A stretch of DNA of 18,190 bases from an uncultured Lachnospiraceae bacterium (GCA_949283905.1 CASDUB010000194.1:1-18190); one strand, 5' to 3'; shown: positions 6,541 to 15,079, counted from the first letter of the stretch. The notes: a model not told the origin generated them from the letters alone. Translations and numbers: made by a program.

Positions 6541-8000
6541 TGAATAATGATCAGAACAGCCTGCCGCTTGCCAAAGCCCTCGATGGGTTTCTGGCAGGTG
6601 AGCCGGCGTATTTTTGTATTCCGGGACATAGATTTAACAGGGGCGTATCCGGGGAACTGACCGAACGATTCGGAGAGTCGGTCTTTAAATATGATCTTAC
6701 GGAAGCAAACGGACTCGATGACCTTCATCATGCCGAAGGAGCGATAAAAGAAGCTCAGGAACTTGCCGCCGATCTTTACAAAGCTAAGCATTCAAGATTT
6801 CTTGTAAACGGCACCACATGCGGAAACGAAGCTCTTATAATCGCGTCGGCCTCAGAAGGAGACGAGATAATAGTTGCGCGAAATTCTCATAAATCAGTTA
6901 TAGGAGGGATCATACTTTCAGGTGCAAAACCTGTATGGGTGATGCCTGAATTTGACGAGGAATGGGGATTTTATACTGTTCCGGATAAAAGAGAGATCGA
7001 AACGGCGTTAAAGAATCATCCTGACGCCAAAGCCGTGTTTGTCGTAAGTCCGACATATTACGGAAATGCGGGTAATATAAAAGAACTTGCAGAAGTATGC
7101 CATGACAATGGCGTACCTCTTTTTGTTGACGAAGCGCACGGTTCGCATCTTTATTTTTCAGAAGATTTTCCCAAAGGCGCACTTCAAAACGGAGCTGACG
7201 CTGCAGTTATGAGCGCGCATAAGACGACAGGAGCCATGACTCAGAGCTCGATGCTTCATGTGAGCAGCGAGAGGGTGAGTATCGAAAGCATTGATAAAGC
7301 TTTAAAGCTTGTGATGAGTTCATCGCCTTCTTATATCCTTATGACTTCCCTTGACGCATCACGTCATCAGATGGCAAAGGACGGCGCTTCGATAATGAAA
7401 AAGACATTTGAACTTTCAATGAAACTCAGAAATGCTGTCGAAGAAATCAGCGACATGAATGTCTATAACGGGGCCAACGCGGAAGAGATCTTAAAAAATA
7501 ACTGCGACCCATCAAGAGTCGTATTTTCGGCCGCCGGACTTGGGATCACGGGATATGAACTATCGGATATGCTGTTTGAAAAATACGGCTGCGCTCTTGA
7601 AATGGCGGACGCGAAAAACGTTGTGGCAGTCGTTACCGCGGGAAATACCGATGATGACATAAAGAGACTGTCGGATGCTCTTTATGACATTTCAAAAAAA
7701 CATAAGCGCATAAATAAAAAAGCGGCTGCACCGCCTGGGATTAACATACCTGAAATGGCATATACTCCGCGAACAGCATATTTTTTACAGAGCAAAAAAA
7801 TCCCGCTGGAAGAGTCAAAGGGCCGTATATGCGCCCAGACGATATCGCCTTATCCGCCGGGGATACCCGTTATTGTGCCGGGCGAAATTATTAATGAAGA
7901 AATATTTGATTTTCTTCAATATTGTAAAAAAGAAAATATCAATATCCATACTGACGGCAGTATGAGCATTGATGAAATAGAAGTTGTTATAGAAAAGTAA
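6540..8000 (+). CDS. Orn/Lys/Arg decarboxylase-family PLP enzyme
   Basis: This is a fold-type I PLP enzyme of the Orn/Lys/Arg decarboxylase major-domain family, in the short Firmicute branch that includes YaaO and the arginine decarboxylase SpeA of Bacillus. The 486-residue product lacks the N-terminal wing domain of the inducible enterobacterial enzymes. Visible motifs are FCIPGHRFNRG near residue 30, NGTTCGNEA near residue 93, FVDEAHGSHLYF near residue 197 with the PLP-contacting Asp, and the Schiff-base lysine K228 in SAHKTTGAMTQSS. The C-terminal domain begins around residue 395. Substrate (arginine, lysine or ornithine) cannot be fixed from sequence. The ATG at 6540 shares its A with the ilvE stop. 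An alternative ATG at 6519 abuts GAAGG too closely to be used efficiently. Confidence 0.88.
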   Translation: MNNDQNSLPLAKALDGFLAGEPAYFCIPGHRFNRGVSGELTERFGESVFKYDLTEANGLDDLHHAEGAIKEAQELAADLYKAKHSRFLVNGTTCGNEALIIASASEGDEIIVARNSHKSVIGGIILSGAKPVWVMPEFDEEWGFYTVPDKREIETALKNHPDAKAVFVVSPTYYGNAGNIKELAEVCHDNGVPLFVDEAHGSHLYFSEDFPKGALQNGADAAVMSAHKTTGAMTQSSMLHVSSERVSIESIDKALKLVMSSSPSYILMTSLDASRHQMAKDGASIMKKTFELSMKLRNAVEEISDMNVYNGANAEEILKNNCDPSRVVFSAAGLGITGYELSDMLFEKYGCALEMADAKNVVAVVTAGNTDDDIKRLSDALYDISKKHKRINKKAAAPPGINIPEMAYTPRTAYFLQSKKIPLEESKGRICAQTISPYPPGIPVIVPGEIINEEIFDFLQYCKKENINIHTDGSMSIDEIEVVIEK

Positions 8001-8018
8001 TCATTGTGGGAGGAAAAT

Positions 8019-9794
8019 ATGAACAGCCTTATAGATGTTATTTCGGCAGAAGTATCTGCCGCGTTTGAAAAAGCAGGCTATTCTGCAAAATACGGAAAGG
8101 TTACAGAGTCAAACAGACCCGATCTTTGCGAATTCCAGTGCAACGGAGCTATGGCTGCAAAAAAAGAATATGACAAGATTCCGAGAGATATGGCATCAGA
8201 TGTAGCCGGAGCGCTGTCTGATTCAAAGATCATAGAAAACGCCGAAGTGGCGGGACCGGGATTTTTAAATATAAAGATAAATAATGATTTTCTGGCGGAT
8301 TATCTTCAGAATATGAACGAAGACGATCATCTCGGAATAGAAAAAGTTAAAGAACCGAAAACGGTCATCATAGATTACGGCGGACCGAACGTAGCAAAAC
8401 CGCTTCATGTAGGACATCTTCGCTCGGCGATTATCGGAGAATCCATAAAAAGACTTGGAAGATTTATGGGCGACAAGGTGATCGGAGATGTGCATCTCGG
8501 AGACTGGGGCCTTCAGATGGGACTTATTATTTCAGAAATTCAGGAACGCCAGCCGGATCTTCCTTATTTTGATCCCGATTTTGAAGGAGAATACCCGAAA
8601 GAAGCTCCATTTACGATCAGCGAACTTGAGGAGATTTATCCTACTGCCAGTGGAAAATCAAAAGTTGATGAAGAATTCAAAAACAAGGCTCTTCAGGCAA
8701 CCCATGAGCTTCAGATGGGAAGAAGAGGTTATATCGCCCTCTGGAACCATATAATGAATGTTTCCGTAAATGACCTTAAGGCAAATTACAAAAAGCTCAA
8801 CGTGGAATTCGACCTTTGGAAAAAGGAATCGGACGCGCAGCCTTATATCCCTGATATGGTGCAGATGATGAAGGATAAGGGATACGCTTATGAAGATAAC
8901 GGAGCGCTTATCGTCGATGTTAAAGAAGAAACAGATAAAATAGAAGTGCCGCCGTGTATTATTCTCAAATCAGACGGAGCTTCCCTTTACACTACAACTG
9001 ATCTTGCCACTATCGTGGAAAGAGAAAAACTCTTTAAACCCGACAAGCTTCTCTATGTGGTAGACAAGAGACAGGAGATGCATTTTATCCAGGTATTCCG
9101 CTGTGCGAAAAAGACAGGACTTGTGCCTGAAAATGTAGAGATGCAGCACCTGGGATTCGGAACGATGAACGGAAAAGACGGAAAACCGTTTAAAACACGT
9201 GACGGCGGCGTTATGCGTCTTGAGAATCTGATCGCTGAGATCAACGAGCAGATGTACAACAAGATCGTTGAAAATAAAGCCGGAGCTGATTTTGACAAGT
9301 CCGAAATCGAAGAGACTTCAAAAATAGTAGGACTTGCGGCTATTAAATACGGCGACCTGTCAAATCAGGCTACGAAAGATTATATCTTTGACCCTGACAG
9401 ATTTACATCTTTCGAAGGAAACACGGGACCGTATATCCTTTATACTATCGTTCGTATCAAATCGATACTTGAAAGATTTAAAGCGGCGGGAGGAAATGTT
9501 GAAGCATGCAGGATCAAAGCTCCCGTATCGGAAAGCGAAAAATCCCTTATGCTTCGAACAGCGGCATTCAATACAGCAATCACAAACGCATACGAAGAGA
9601 CGGCGCCCCACAAGATCTGCGCTTACATATATGCTCTTTCAAATGAGCTTAATCACTTCTACCATGAGACAAAGATTTTAAGCGAAGAAGACGAGTCAAA
9701 GAAAAACAGCTGGATAGCGCTGTTAAAGCTGGTTCTCAAAGTCCTCGAACAGAACATAGACATTCTGGGCTTTGAAGCGCCGGAGCGGATGTGA
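8019..9794 (+). CDS. argS: Arginyl-tRNA synthetase
   Basis: ArgRS is the class I synthetase that charges tRNA-Arg. The 591-residue product has an N-terminal additional domain of about 110 residues for tRNA D-loop recognition, the HIGH-type signature HVGH at 130-133, and the family's degenerate KMSKS counterpart (KPFKTRDGG) at about residue 389-397. It also has the FEGNTGPYILY segment near residue 464 and an anticodon-binding helical domain at the C-terminus (SNELNHFYHETKIL). The start at 8019 follows GGGAGG with 5-6 bases of spacing; an in-frame TTG at 8004 precedes the ribosome binding site and is rejected. No T-box leader is present in the 18-base gap, so control appears to be from the operon promoter. 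Confidence 0.97.
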   Translation: MNSLIDVISAEVSAAFEKAGYSAKYGKVTESNRPDLCEFQCNGAMAAKKEYDKIPRDMASDVAGALSDSKIIENAEVAGPGFLNIKINNDFLADYLQNMNEDDHLGIEKVKEPKTVIIDYGGPNVAKPLHVGHLRSAIIGESIKRLGRFMGDKVIGDVHLGDWGLQMGLIISEIQERQPDLPYFDPDFEGEYPKEAPFTISELEEIYPTASGKSKVDEEFKNKALQATHELQMGRRGYIALWNHIMNVSVNDLKANYKKLNVEFDLWKKESDAQPYIPDMVQMMKDKGYAYEDNGALIVDVKEETDKIEVPPCIILKSDGASLYTTTDLATIVEREKLFKPDKLLYVVDKRQEMHFIQVFRCAKKTGLVPENVEMQHLGFGTMNGKDGKPFKTRDGGVMRLENLIAEINEQMYNKIVENKAGADFDKSEIEETSKIVGLAAIKYGDLSNQATKDYIFDPDRFTSFEGNTGPYILYTIVRIKSILERFKAAGGNVEACRIKAPVSESEKSLMLRTAAFNTAITNAYEETAPHKICAYIYALSNELNHFYHETKILSEEDESKKNSWIALLKLVLKVLEQNIDILGFEAPERM

Positions 9795-10015
9795 TAAACC
9801 AAGGGATTCAAGGCGTGAACAGCCGACTTTATGCTTGCATAAAAAGGAGGATGTTCATGGCTTTGAAGACCGCAAAAACATGAGGATAAAGCGCGTCAGC
9901 GTGGAATCCGAATGTTTTTAGAAGCGTGGGAGTGCAAAGCACGGAGCGATTCGTGGTTTATCAAGATAAAAGATAGAGATATTGTAAGAAGCGTGACAGC
10001 AGAAAGGAGACGCCG
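9795..10015 (+). other. 221-bp structured intergenic region with an 8-codon mini-ORF
   Basis: This gap holds nested inverted repeats. GGATTC (9804-9809) can pair with GAATCC (9904-9909). CGTGAACA (9814-9821) pairs with TGTTCATG (9852-9859), with one G-U. TTTATG-CTTG-CATAAA spans 9828-9843. Between the apical arm and its partner lies AAGGAGG (9844-9850), followed at 9857 by ATG and an 8-codon frame MALKTAKT ending at 9883. The 3' half has a further small hairpin (GTGC-AAA-GCAC). No T-tract terminator or convincing promoter is seen. It may be the 5' leader of the CPBP gene or a small RNA. No known RNA family is recognised. Confidence 0.4.
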
Positions 10016-10711
10016 GTGAACGAACCTTCGACAGGAAGAAAACTCTGGGAGATAATAAATCCCCTTGTTTTTATCATCGCGGCGATGTTTATTGTTACCG
10101 CCTGCATAACTACGGGAATAATGATATATTCAAGATCTGTCGGCGAAAGTGAAGTCGTAATGTATTCAAGAGTTTTGACTTCAACTATCTGGTGCGATCT
10201 TGCGATGTATCTTGTTGTCATATTAGGAAGACAGAAAAACATAATTTACGACAAGTTCAAATACGAACACAAGTCAAGCAGATGGCCGTTCTGGAAACTG
10301 GCTCTTGCAGCTTCAGCCGGATTTTTGTTTTCTGTATTGATCGATAAACTGATCGATTTGACGAAGATAACGGATATCTTTACCGGGTATGAGACTTCCG
10401 CATATCTGACTTTGGCGGGACAGCCTGTCATACTTCTTATAATCACAGTCGGAATCATCGGACCTATCGCGGAAGAATTCATATTCAGATGGATGATCTT
10501 CGGACGCATAAGATATTATTACGGCAGCAAATGGGGTATATTGTTTTCGGGACTGATGTTCGGAATTTATCACGGAAATATGACGCAGTTTATATTCTGC
10601 ACAATCATAGGATTTGCATTCGCCTGGCTTTATGACAAAAGCGGAAACATCTGGGTGCCGATCGTATCTCATATGGCGGTAAATATGTTTGGGTTGATTT
10701 CGTTTTTCTAA
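10016..10711 (+). CDS. CPBP-family intramembrane metalloprotease
   Basis: This is an integral membrane protein of the CPBP (CAAX protease and bacteriocin-processing; Abi, PF02517) family, relatives of the eukaryotic prenyl-protein protease Rce1. The 231-residue product has several hydrophobic helices, with the first at about residues 16-38 and others near 55-72, 93-108 and 135-152. The conserved catalytic motifs are EExxxR at E153-E154-R158 (AEEFIFR), the FGIYHGN motif with H186, and H219 near the end (WVPIVSHMAVNM). All expected active-site residues are present. GTG at 10016 is preceded by AAAGGAG with 6 bases of spacing. Substrate is unknown. No bacteriocin or peptide precursor gene is adjacent, apart from the mini-ORF in the preceding gap. 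Confidence 0.88.
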   Translation: MNEPSTGRKLWEIINPLVFIIAAMFIVTACITTGIMIYSRSVGESEVVMYSRVLTSTIWCDLAMYLVVILGRQKNIIYDKFKYEHKSSRWPFWKLALAASAGFLFSVLIDKLIDLTKITDIFTGYETSAYLTLAGQPVILLIITVGIIGPIAEEFIFRWMIFGRIRYYYGSKWGILFSGLMFGIYHGNMTQFIFCTIIGFAFAWLYDKSGNIWVPIVSHMAVNMFGLISFF

Positions 10712-10755
10712 GTCTGAACGCGAACAGATAATTTATATCAAGAAAGAGAGAAAAT

Positions 10756-12624
10756 ATGCGTAAATTAGCATTATCGGAAGAAATACTGATGCAGGTGGAA
10801 AAGCCTGAGAGATATATCGGAGGCGAGTGGAACGCAGTCATGAAGGATAAAAAGGACGTGGACCTGCGTTTCGCGTTCTGTTTCCCCGACGTCTATGAAG
10901 TCGGAATGTCGCATCTCGGAATCCAGATCTTATACGACATGTTCAACAAGATGGACGGCGTATGGTGCGAAAGAGTATATTCGCCCTGGGTCGATCTTGA
11001 CAGGATCATGCGTGAAAAGAATATACCTCTTTTCACCCTTGAATCCCAGGATCCGGTAAAAGAGTTTGATTTTTTAGGGGTTACTCTTCAGTACGAAATG
11101 TGTTATACAAATGTGCTGCAGGTGCTGGAATTAAGTCATATCCCGCTTCATTCGGAAGACAGAACAGAGGATGATCCAATAGTAATAGGCGGCGGCCCAT
11201 GCTCGTATAATCCGGAACCGATTTATAGATTTTTCGATATTTTTTATATCGGCGAAGGAGAAGTATGCTATCAGCAGCTTTTTGATGTATACAGAGAATG
11301 CAAAAAAGCCGGAAAAAGCAGAAGAGAGTTCTTAAAAGAAGCGGCTAAGATACCCGGACTTTATGTTCCGATGTTTTATGAGCCGTCTTATAATGATGAC
11401 GGAACTTTGGCTGATTTTAAACCTATCGAGAAAGGCGTGCCTGAAAAGATAGAGCGACAGATCGTTCTTGACTTTGAACATGCGCCTTATCCCACGAAAC
11501 CGGTGGTGCCGTATATCCAGGCTGTTCAGGACAGGGTAGTTCTCGAGATTCAGCGCGGATGCATCAGGGGATGCCGTTTCTGCCAGGCAGGAATGGTATA
11601 CAGACCCCTTCGCGAAAAGCCTGTCGAGCATGTAAAAAGTCTCGCCCAGGGACTTATAAGCTGCACCGGATATGACGAGATATCCCTGAGTTCCCTGAGC
11701 TCCAGCGACTACGAGGAACTGCCCAAGCTGCTGGATTATCTTATGCAGATATGCCCTGATCAGGGAGTTAATATATCCCTTCCGTCTCTTCGTATAGACT
11801 CCTTTTCTCTTGATGTAATGTCAAAGGTACAGGATATAAAGAAGAGCAGTCTCACGTTCGCTCCGGAGGCCGGAAGCCAGAGAATGAGAGATGTGATAAA
11901 CAAAGGACTTACTGAGGAAGATATATTAAACGGCGCGATAGAAGCTTTTAAAGGCGGATGGAATAAGGTAAAACTCTATTTTATGCTTGGTCTTCCCTTT
12001 GAAACAGAAGAAGATGCAAAAGAAATAGCTTATCTCTGTGAAAAGGTAGCTATGGCGTACTACGACAATGTTCCGAAAGAAAAGCGAAACGGAAAAGTAT
12101 CCGTGACGGCAAGCTCGTCGTTTTTCGTTCCTAAACCATTTACGCCGTTCCAGTGGGCGTCGATGGCTAAAGAAGAAGAGTTCAGAGAAAAAGCCCACAC
12201 CGTAAAAGATACGATCCGACAGCAGCTCAATCAAAAGAGCATCCATTATAAATATCATGATCCGGATGAGTCTGTTCTTGAAGGTGTTTTCGCCAGAGGC
12301 GACAGAAAAGTTGCCGATTTGATCGAACTCGTTTACAGAAAAGGTGCGATCTACGACGCGTGGTCTGAGCAGTTTGACCATCAGAAGTGGCTGGATTCGT
12401 TCGAAGAACTCGGTATGGATCCGTATTTTTATACGAACCGCGAAAGAAGCACTGATGAGTTTCTTCCATGGGATTTTATAGATATCGGCGTCACAAAGGA
12501 ATTTATGATAAGAGAATGGGAGCGCGCGAAAAAAGGCATAGTTACTCCGAACTGCAGGCAGCAGTGTTCGGGATGCGGAGCAAGAAAATTCGGAGGCGGA
12601 ATTTGTTATGAGAGTAAGAATTAA
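10756..12624 (+). CDS. TIGR03960-family radical SAM protein
   Basis: This is a 622-residue uncharacterised radical-SAM protein. The N-terminal 230 residues have a B12-binding-like organisation, with the opening pattern VEKPERYIGGEWN and the FDFLGVTLQYEMCYTNVLQVLELSHIPL segment. The radical-SAM core follows with the [4Fe-4S] ligands C269-x3-C273-x2-C276 (RGCIRGCRFCQAG). At the C-terminus a second cysteine cluster, C600, C604, C607 and C618 (CRQQCSGCG...GICYE), could bind another cluster or metal. The next gene overlaps by 17 bases and encodes the partner TIGR03936 protein, which in some bacteria is fused to this one. The neighbourhood (RNase E/G, L21, L27, Obg) suggests an RNA- or ribosome-related substrate, but no activity is established to my knowledge. 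Confidence 0.9.
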   Translation: MRKLALSEEILMQVEKPERYIGGEWNAVMKDKKDVDLRFAFCFPDVYEVGMSHLGIQILYDMFNKMDGVWCERVYSPWVDLDRIMREKNIPLFTLESQDPVKEFDFLGVTLQYEMCYTNVLQVLELSHIPLHSEDRTEDDPIVIGGGPCSYNPEPIYRFFDIFYIGEGEVCYQQLFDVYRECKKAGKSRREFLKEAAKIPGLYVPMFYEPSYNDDGTLADFKPIEKGVPEKIERQIVLDFEHAPYPTKPVVPYIQAVQDRVVLEIQRGCIRGCRFCQAGMVYRPLREKPVEHVKSLAQGLISCTGYDEISLSSLSSSDYEELPKLLDYLMQICPDQGVNISLPSLRIDSFSLDVMSKVQDIKKSSLTFAPEAGSQRMRDVINKGLTEEDILNGAIEAFKGGWNKVKLYFMLGLPFETEEDAKEIAYLCEKVAMAYYDNVPKEKRNGKVSVTASSSFFVPKPFTPFQWASMAKEEEFREKAHTVKDTIRQQLNQKSIHYKYHDPDESVLEGVFARGDRKVADLIELVYRKGAIYDAWSEQFDHQKWLDSFEELGMDPYFYTNRERSTDEFLPWDFIDIGVTKEFMIREWERAKKGIVTPNCRQQCSGCGARKFGGGICYESKN

Positions 12625-13303
12625 ATTTACAAAGACAGGTTCTATGAAATATATCGGGCATCTCGATACAATGCGCTTTTTTCAAAAAGCCCTCAGAAGG
12701 GCGGGACTTGATGTGGCGTATTCCGAGGGATTCAGCCCGCATATCATCATGTCCTTTGCACAGCCTCTGGGAGTCGGAGTTACAAGCGAAGGCGAGTACT
12801 TTGATCTCGATATGAAATCGCTGATGACTTCAGAACAGATGATACAGCTTTTGAACGCTCAGATGCCGGAAGACATTTCTGTGTTAAGCGTTGTAAAGAT
12901 ACCTGAAGACAAGGCAAATAAATGCATGACTTTGGTAGCGGCTGCCGATTACATTATCAGATTCAAAGATGGCGAAGAATTATTCGACAGTTTAAAAGAT
13001 AAACTGGAAGAGTTCTTCAATAAAAAAGAGATCGTCGTTTTGAAAAAGACGAAGAAAAACGAAAAGATGACTGATATAAAGCCGCTTGTATACAGCCGGA
13101 AGATCGGTGATAAGGACATTTTTCTCAAGCTTTCATCGGGAAGTGTTGACAATCTCAAACCACAGCTTCTTTTAAACGCTTTTTTCGAGGAACAGGGCAT
13201 AAAGCCCGATACGATTAAACTTGCAATACACCGCAAAGAGCTGTATGCGCGGAAAAATAATAAATTTATTCCGTTGTGCAGACTCGGAGAGGAGATAAAA
13301 TAA
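12608..13303 (+). CDS. TIGR03936-family (DUF2344) radical SAM-associated protein
   Basis: This 231-residue protein belongs to the DUF2344/TIGR03936 family that always accompanies the TIGR03960 radical-SAM protein. Recognisable segments are VRIKFTKTGSMKYIGHLDTMRFFQKALRRAGL at the N-terminus and YSEGFSPHIIMSFAQPLGVGVTSEGEYFDL at about residues 38-67. The C-terminal half is more variable and rich in lysine. It has no radical-SAM cysteine motif and may be the substrate-binding partner. It begins inside the 3' end of the upstream gene, at an ATG with GGAGGCGG nearby, and the RNase E/G gene starts just after its stop. All three are therefore probably co-translated. Biochemical role unknown. Confidence 0.88.
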   Translation: MRVRIKFTKTGSMKYIGHLDTMRFFQKALRRAGLDVAYSEGFSPHIIMSFAQPLGVGVTSEGEYFDLDMKSLMTSEQMIQLLNAQMPEDISVLSVVKIPEDKANKCMTLVAAADYIIRFKDGEELFDSLKDKLEEFFNKKEIVVLKKTKKNEKMTDIKPLVYSRKIGDKDIFLKLSSGSVDNLKPQLLLNAFFEEQGIKPDTIKLAIHRKELYARKNNKFIPLCRLGEEIK

Positions 13304-13305
13304 TA

Positions 13306-14490
13306 TTGAATCAGAAACTTGTCATAGCGCATATGCCTGTAAATGGCAGAGACAGGATAGTTACGGCGCTGTTTGAAAACAATAAAGCCGCGGAGTTCTA
13401 TATTTCTGACCCTGATGAAGAGTCGCTCATCAACAATATTTATGTGGGACATGTTTCAAAAGTTATAAAAGAGGCGGGAGGAGCTTTCGTAAGATTTGCG
13501 GATAAAACGGAAGGATTTCTTCCTCTGGGCAGAAGCAAAAATGCGATATATAAAAATAAAAAGAATACAGACGAAATCAAGGCTGAAGACGAACTTCTTG
13601 TTCTTGTTGAAACCGATGCGCTAAAGACAAAGCTGCACGGACTTACGGCGGAAATAAAGCTGACAGGAAAATATCTTGTGATAACCACGGGATTTACGGG
13701 ATTTAATTATTCTAAAAAACTTTCAAAAGAAGAGAAAGAGCGTCTTTCGGAGGAACTGTCAAAATTTGAAACAGAGTACGGTTTTATAGTACGGACGCAG
13801 TCAAGAGATGCCGACATAAAAGATGTAATCAGAGAGGCCCAAAAATTATCTGAAAGACTTTCTGATATTGTGCGGTACGGAGTGTCGAGACCGGCGGGAA
13901 CGTGTCTTTACAGTTCTGATGAGATATGGGGAGAAAAGCTTAAACAGATCAAAAGCGATTGTCTTGAAGCAATCGTAACGGACGACATTAACGTTTACGA
14001 TATGCTTATGAAGAGCGATACAATACCTGATGGCGACAGAGAAAAGATAAAATTTTATGACGATCAGATGGTAAGCCTTTACAGACTTAATAACATGGAG
14101 GCCATTCTTGACAGCGCAACTCAGAAAAAAGTATGGCTTAAGTCAGGAGGTTCACTTATCATAGAACAGACGGAAGCCTTTGTGTGTATAGATGTAAATA
14201 CGTCAAAAAATATAAAAAAGAACAGAGCCGACGAATTGTTTTTGGAAATAAACATCGAAGCGGCATGTGAAGTATTAAGGCAGATACGTTTAAGACAGCT
14301 TTCGGGAACAATTCTCATCGACTTTATAAATATGAATGAAAAGTCTTCTTATGAGGAACTGTTAGAGACAGTAAGAGAAATTGTGAAAAGAGATCCTTCC
14401 GAGGTAAATGTGATAGATATCACAAAACTCGGTATAATGGAGATGACAAGGAAAAAGAGAGGAAAGTCTCTTAAGGAACAGCTTGCGTAA
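13306..14490 (+). CDS. RNase E/G-family ribonuclease (short, no Zn-link)
   Basis: This endoribonuclease of the RNase E/G family acts in RNA decay and rRNA or tRNA maturation. With the TTG start at 13306 it has 394 residues. An S1 RNA-binding domain spans about residues 35-110 (IYVGHVSKVIKEAGGAFVRF, EGFLPLG). The catalytic Mg2+ ligands are D296 (CIDVNTSK) and D339 (LIDFIN), 43 residues apart as in E. coli RNase E (D303/D346). The protein ends shortly after the DITKLGIMEMTRKKRG motif, so the CPxC Zn-link and everything beyond it are missing. I chose TTG because GGAGAGGAG precedes it and the upstream stop lies between; an in-frame GTG at 13276 is possible but overlaps the previous gene. Confidence 0.88.
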   Translation: MNQKLVIAHMPVNGRDRIVTALFENNKAAEFYISDPDEESLINNIYVGHVSKVIKEAGGAFVRFADKTEGFLPLGRSKNAIYKNKKNTDEIKAEDELLVLVETDALKTKLHGLTAEIKLTGKYLVITTGFTGFNYSKKLSKEEKERLSEELSKFETEYGFIVRTQSRDADIKDVIREAQKLSERLSDIVRYGVSRPAGTCLYSSDEIWGEKLKQIKSDCLEAIVTDDINVYDMLMKSDTIPDGDREKIKFYDDQMVSLYRLNNMEAILDSATQKKVWLKSGGSLIIEQTEAFVCIDVNTSKNIKKNRADELFLEINIEAACEVLRQIRLRQLSGTILIDFINMNEKSSYEELLETVREIVKRDPSEVNVIDITKLGIMEMTRKKRGKSLKEQLA

Positions 14491-14539
14491 GCGATAAAAA
14501 GACGAATAAAAAATTGAAATAGAAAGAAGATGCATAATT

Positions 14540-14962
14540 ATGAGTAATATTACTGAAAAAGCAGTGGAACTTAAGGCTAAAGGATTTAACTGCGCGCAGG
14601 CAGTCGCGATAGCGTTTGCCAAAACCGCCGGATACAGCGAAGATGAGATCGCCGTAATCTCAGCCGGATTCGGCTCAGGCGGCGGTGATATGCATGGCAC
14701 ATGCGGAGCGGTTGCGGCTACACAGATGCTTATGGGGATGATCCTGAAAAATAAGTACAGCGATGTCAACGAATTAAAGAGAAAAGTGATGTCCGCGAAC
14801 AGAGAGATTGCCAAAAAATTCAGGGACAAAAATAAATCAACCATATGTAAAGAACTCAAGGGACTCGATACCGGAGTGATTTTAAGAGACTGCAGCGGAT
14901 GCGTTGAGGACGCTGCGACATTTCTTGAAGAATATTTAAAAGAAAACAAAATAATCGATTGA
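14540..14962 (+). CDS. C_GCAxxG_C_C family protein
   Basis: This 140-residue protein matches the cysteine pattern of the C_GCAxxG_C_C (TIGR01909-like) family. The pattern is C18 in FNCAQAVAIAF, C55 in MHGTCGAVAATQMLMG, C103 in TICKELKG, and the pair C118 and C121 in RDCSGC. The spaced cysteines suggest metal or Fe-S binding or redox chemistry, but the family's function is not established. The first residues (MSNITEKAVELKAKG) form an amphipathic helix, and there is no signal peptide. Its ribosome binding site is weak (GAAAGAAG, about 11 bases before ATG). It lies 49 bases after the RNase gene and is probably its operon partner. Its stop codon overlaps the -35 box of the rplU promoter. Confidence 0.87.
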   Translation: MSNITEKAVELKAKGFNCAQAVAIAFAKTAGYSEDEIAVISAGFGSGGGDMHGTCGAVAATQMLMGMILKNKYSDVNELKRKVMSANREIAKKFRDKNKSTICKELKGLDTGVILRDCSGCVEDAATFLEEYLKENKIID

Positions 14963-14987
14963 CTTTTAAGCTGACAGATGCTAAACT
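14959..14987 (+). promoter_or_regulatory. Promoter of the rplU-prp-rpmA operon
   Basis: TTGACT (14959-14964), a 17-base spacer and TAAACT (14982-14987) fit the housekeeping consensus at 5/6 and 4/6. Transcription would begin near 14994, right at the start of the L21 leader. The -35 overlaps the stop codon of the preceding gene. Confidence 0.6.
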
Positions 14988-14989
14988 AC

Positions 14990-15079
14990 AGTTCGTATGC
15001 CGCACAAAGAGGTAGAAGTATGCCCGTTTCAGGACGGACATCACCATATTTTGGCGAGTAAAGTTAGAGGAGGCGCACT
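14990..15079 (+). ncRNA. Ribosomal protein L21 leader (r-leader)
   Basis: The 5' UTR of rplU contains conserved-looking blocks recalled from the Firmicute L21 leader RNA (Rfam L21_leader): GCCGCACAAAGAGGTAGAAG, then a CCGT-TTCAGG-ACGG hairpin (15024-15039 region), then ACATCACCATATT-TGGCG shortly before the ribosome binding site AGAGGAGG. Such leaders are thought to bind L21 and give feedback control of the operon. Assigned from memory of the motif, not from a covariance search. Confidence 0.75.

Noticed and set aside
14362..14949. 195-codon antisense open frame over the RNase gene end and the C_GCAxxG_C_C gene
   Set aside because: Its Ser/Leu/Phe-rich composition is the complement of two real genes, and no family signature is visible.
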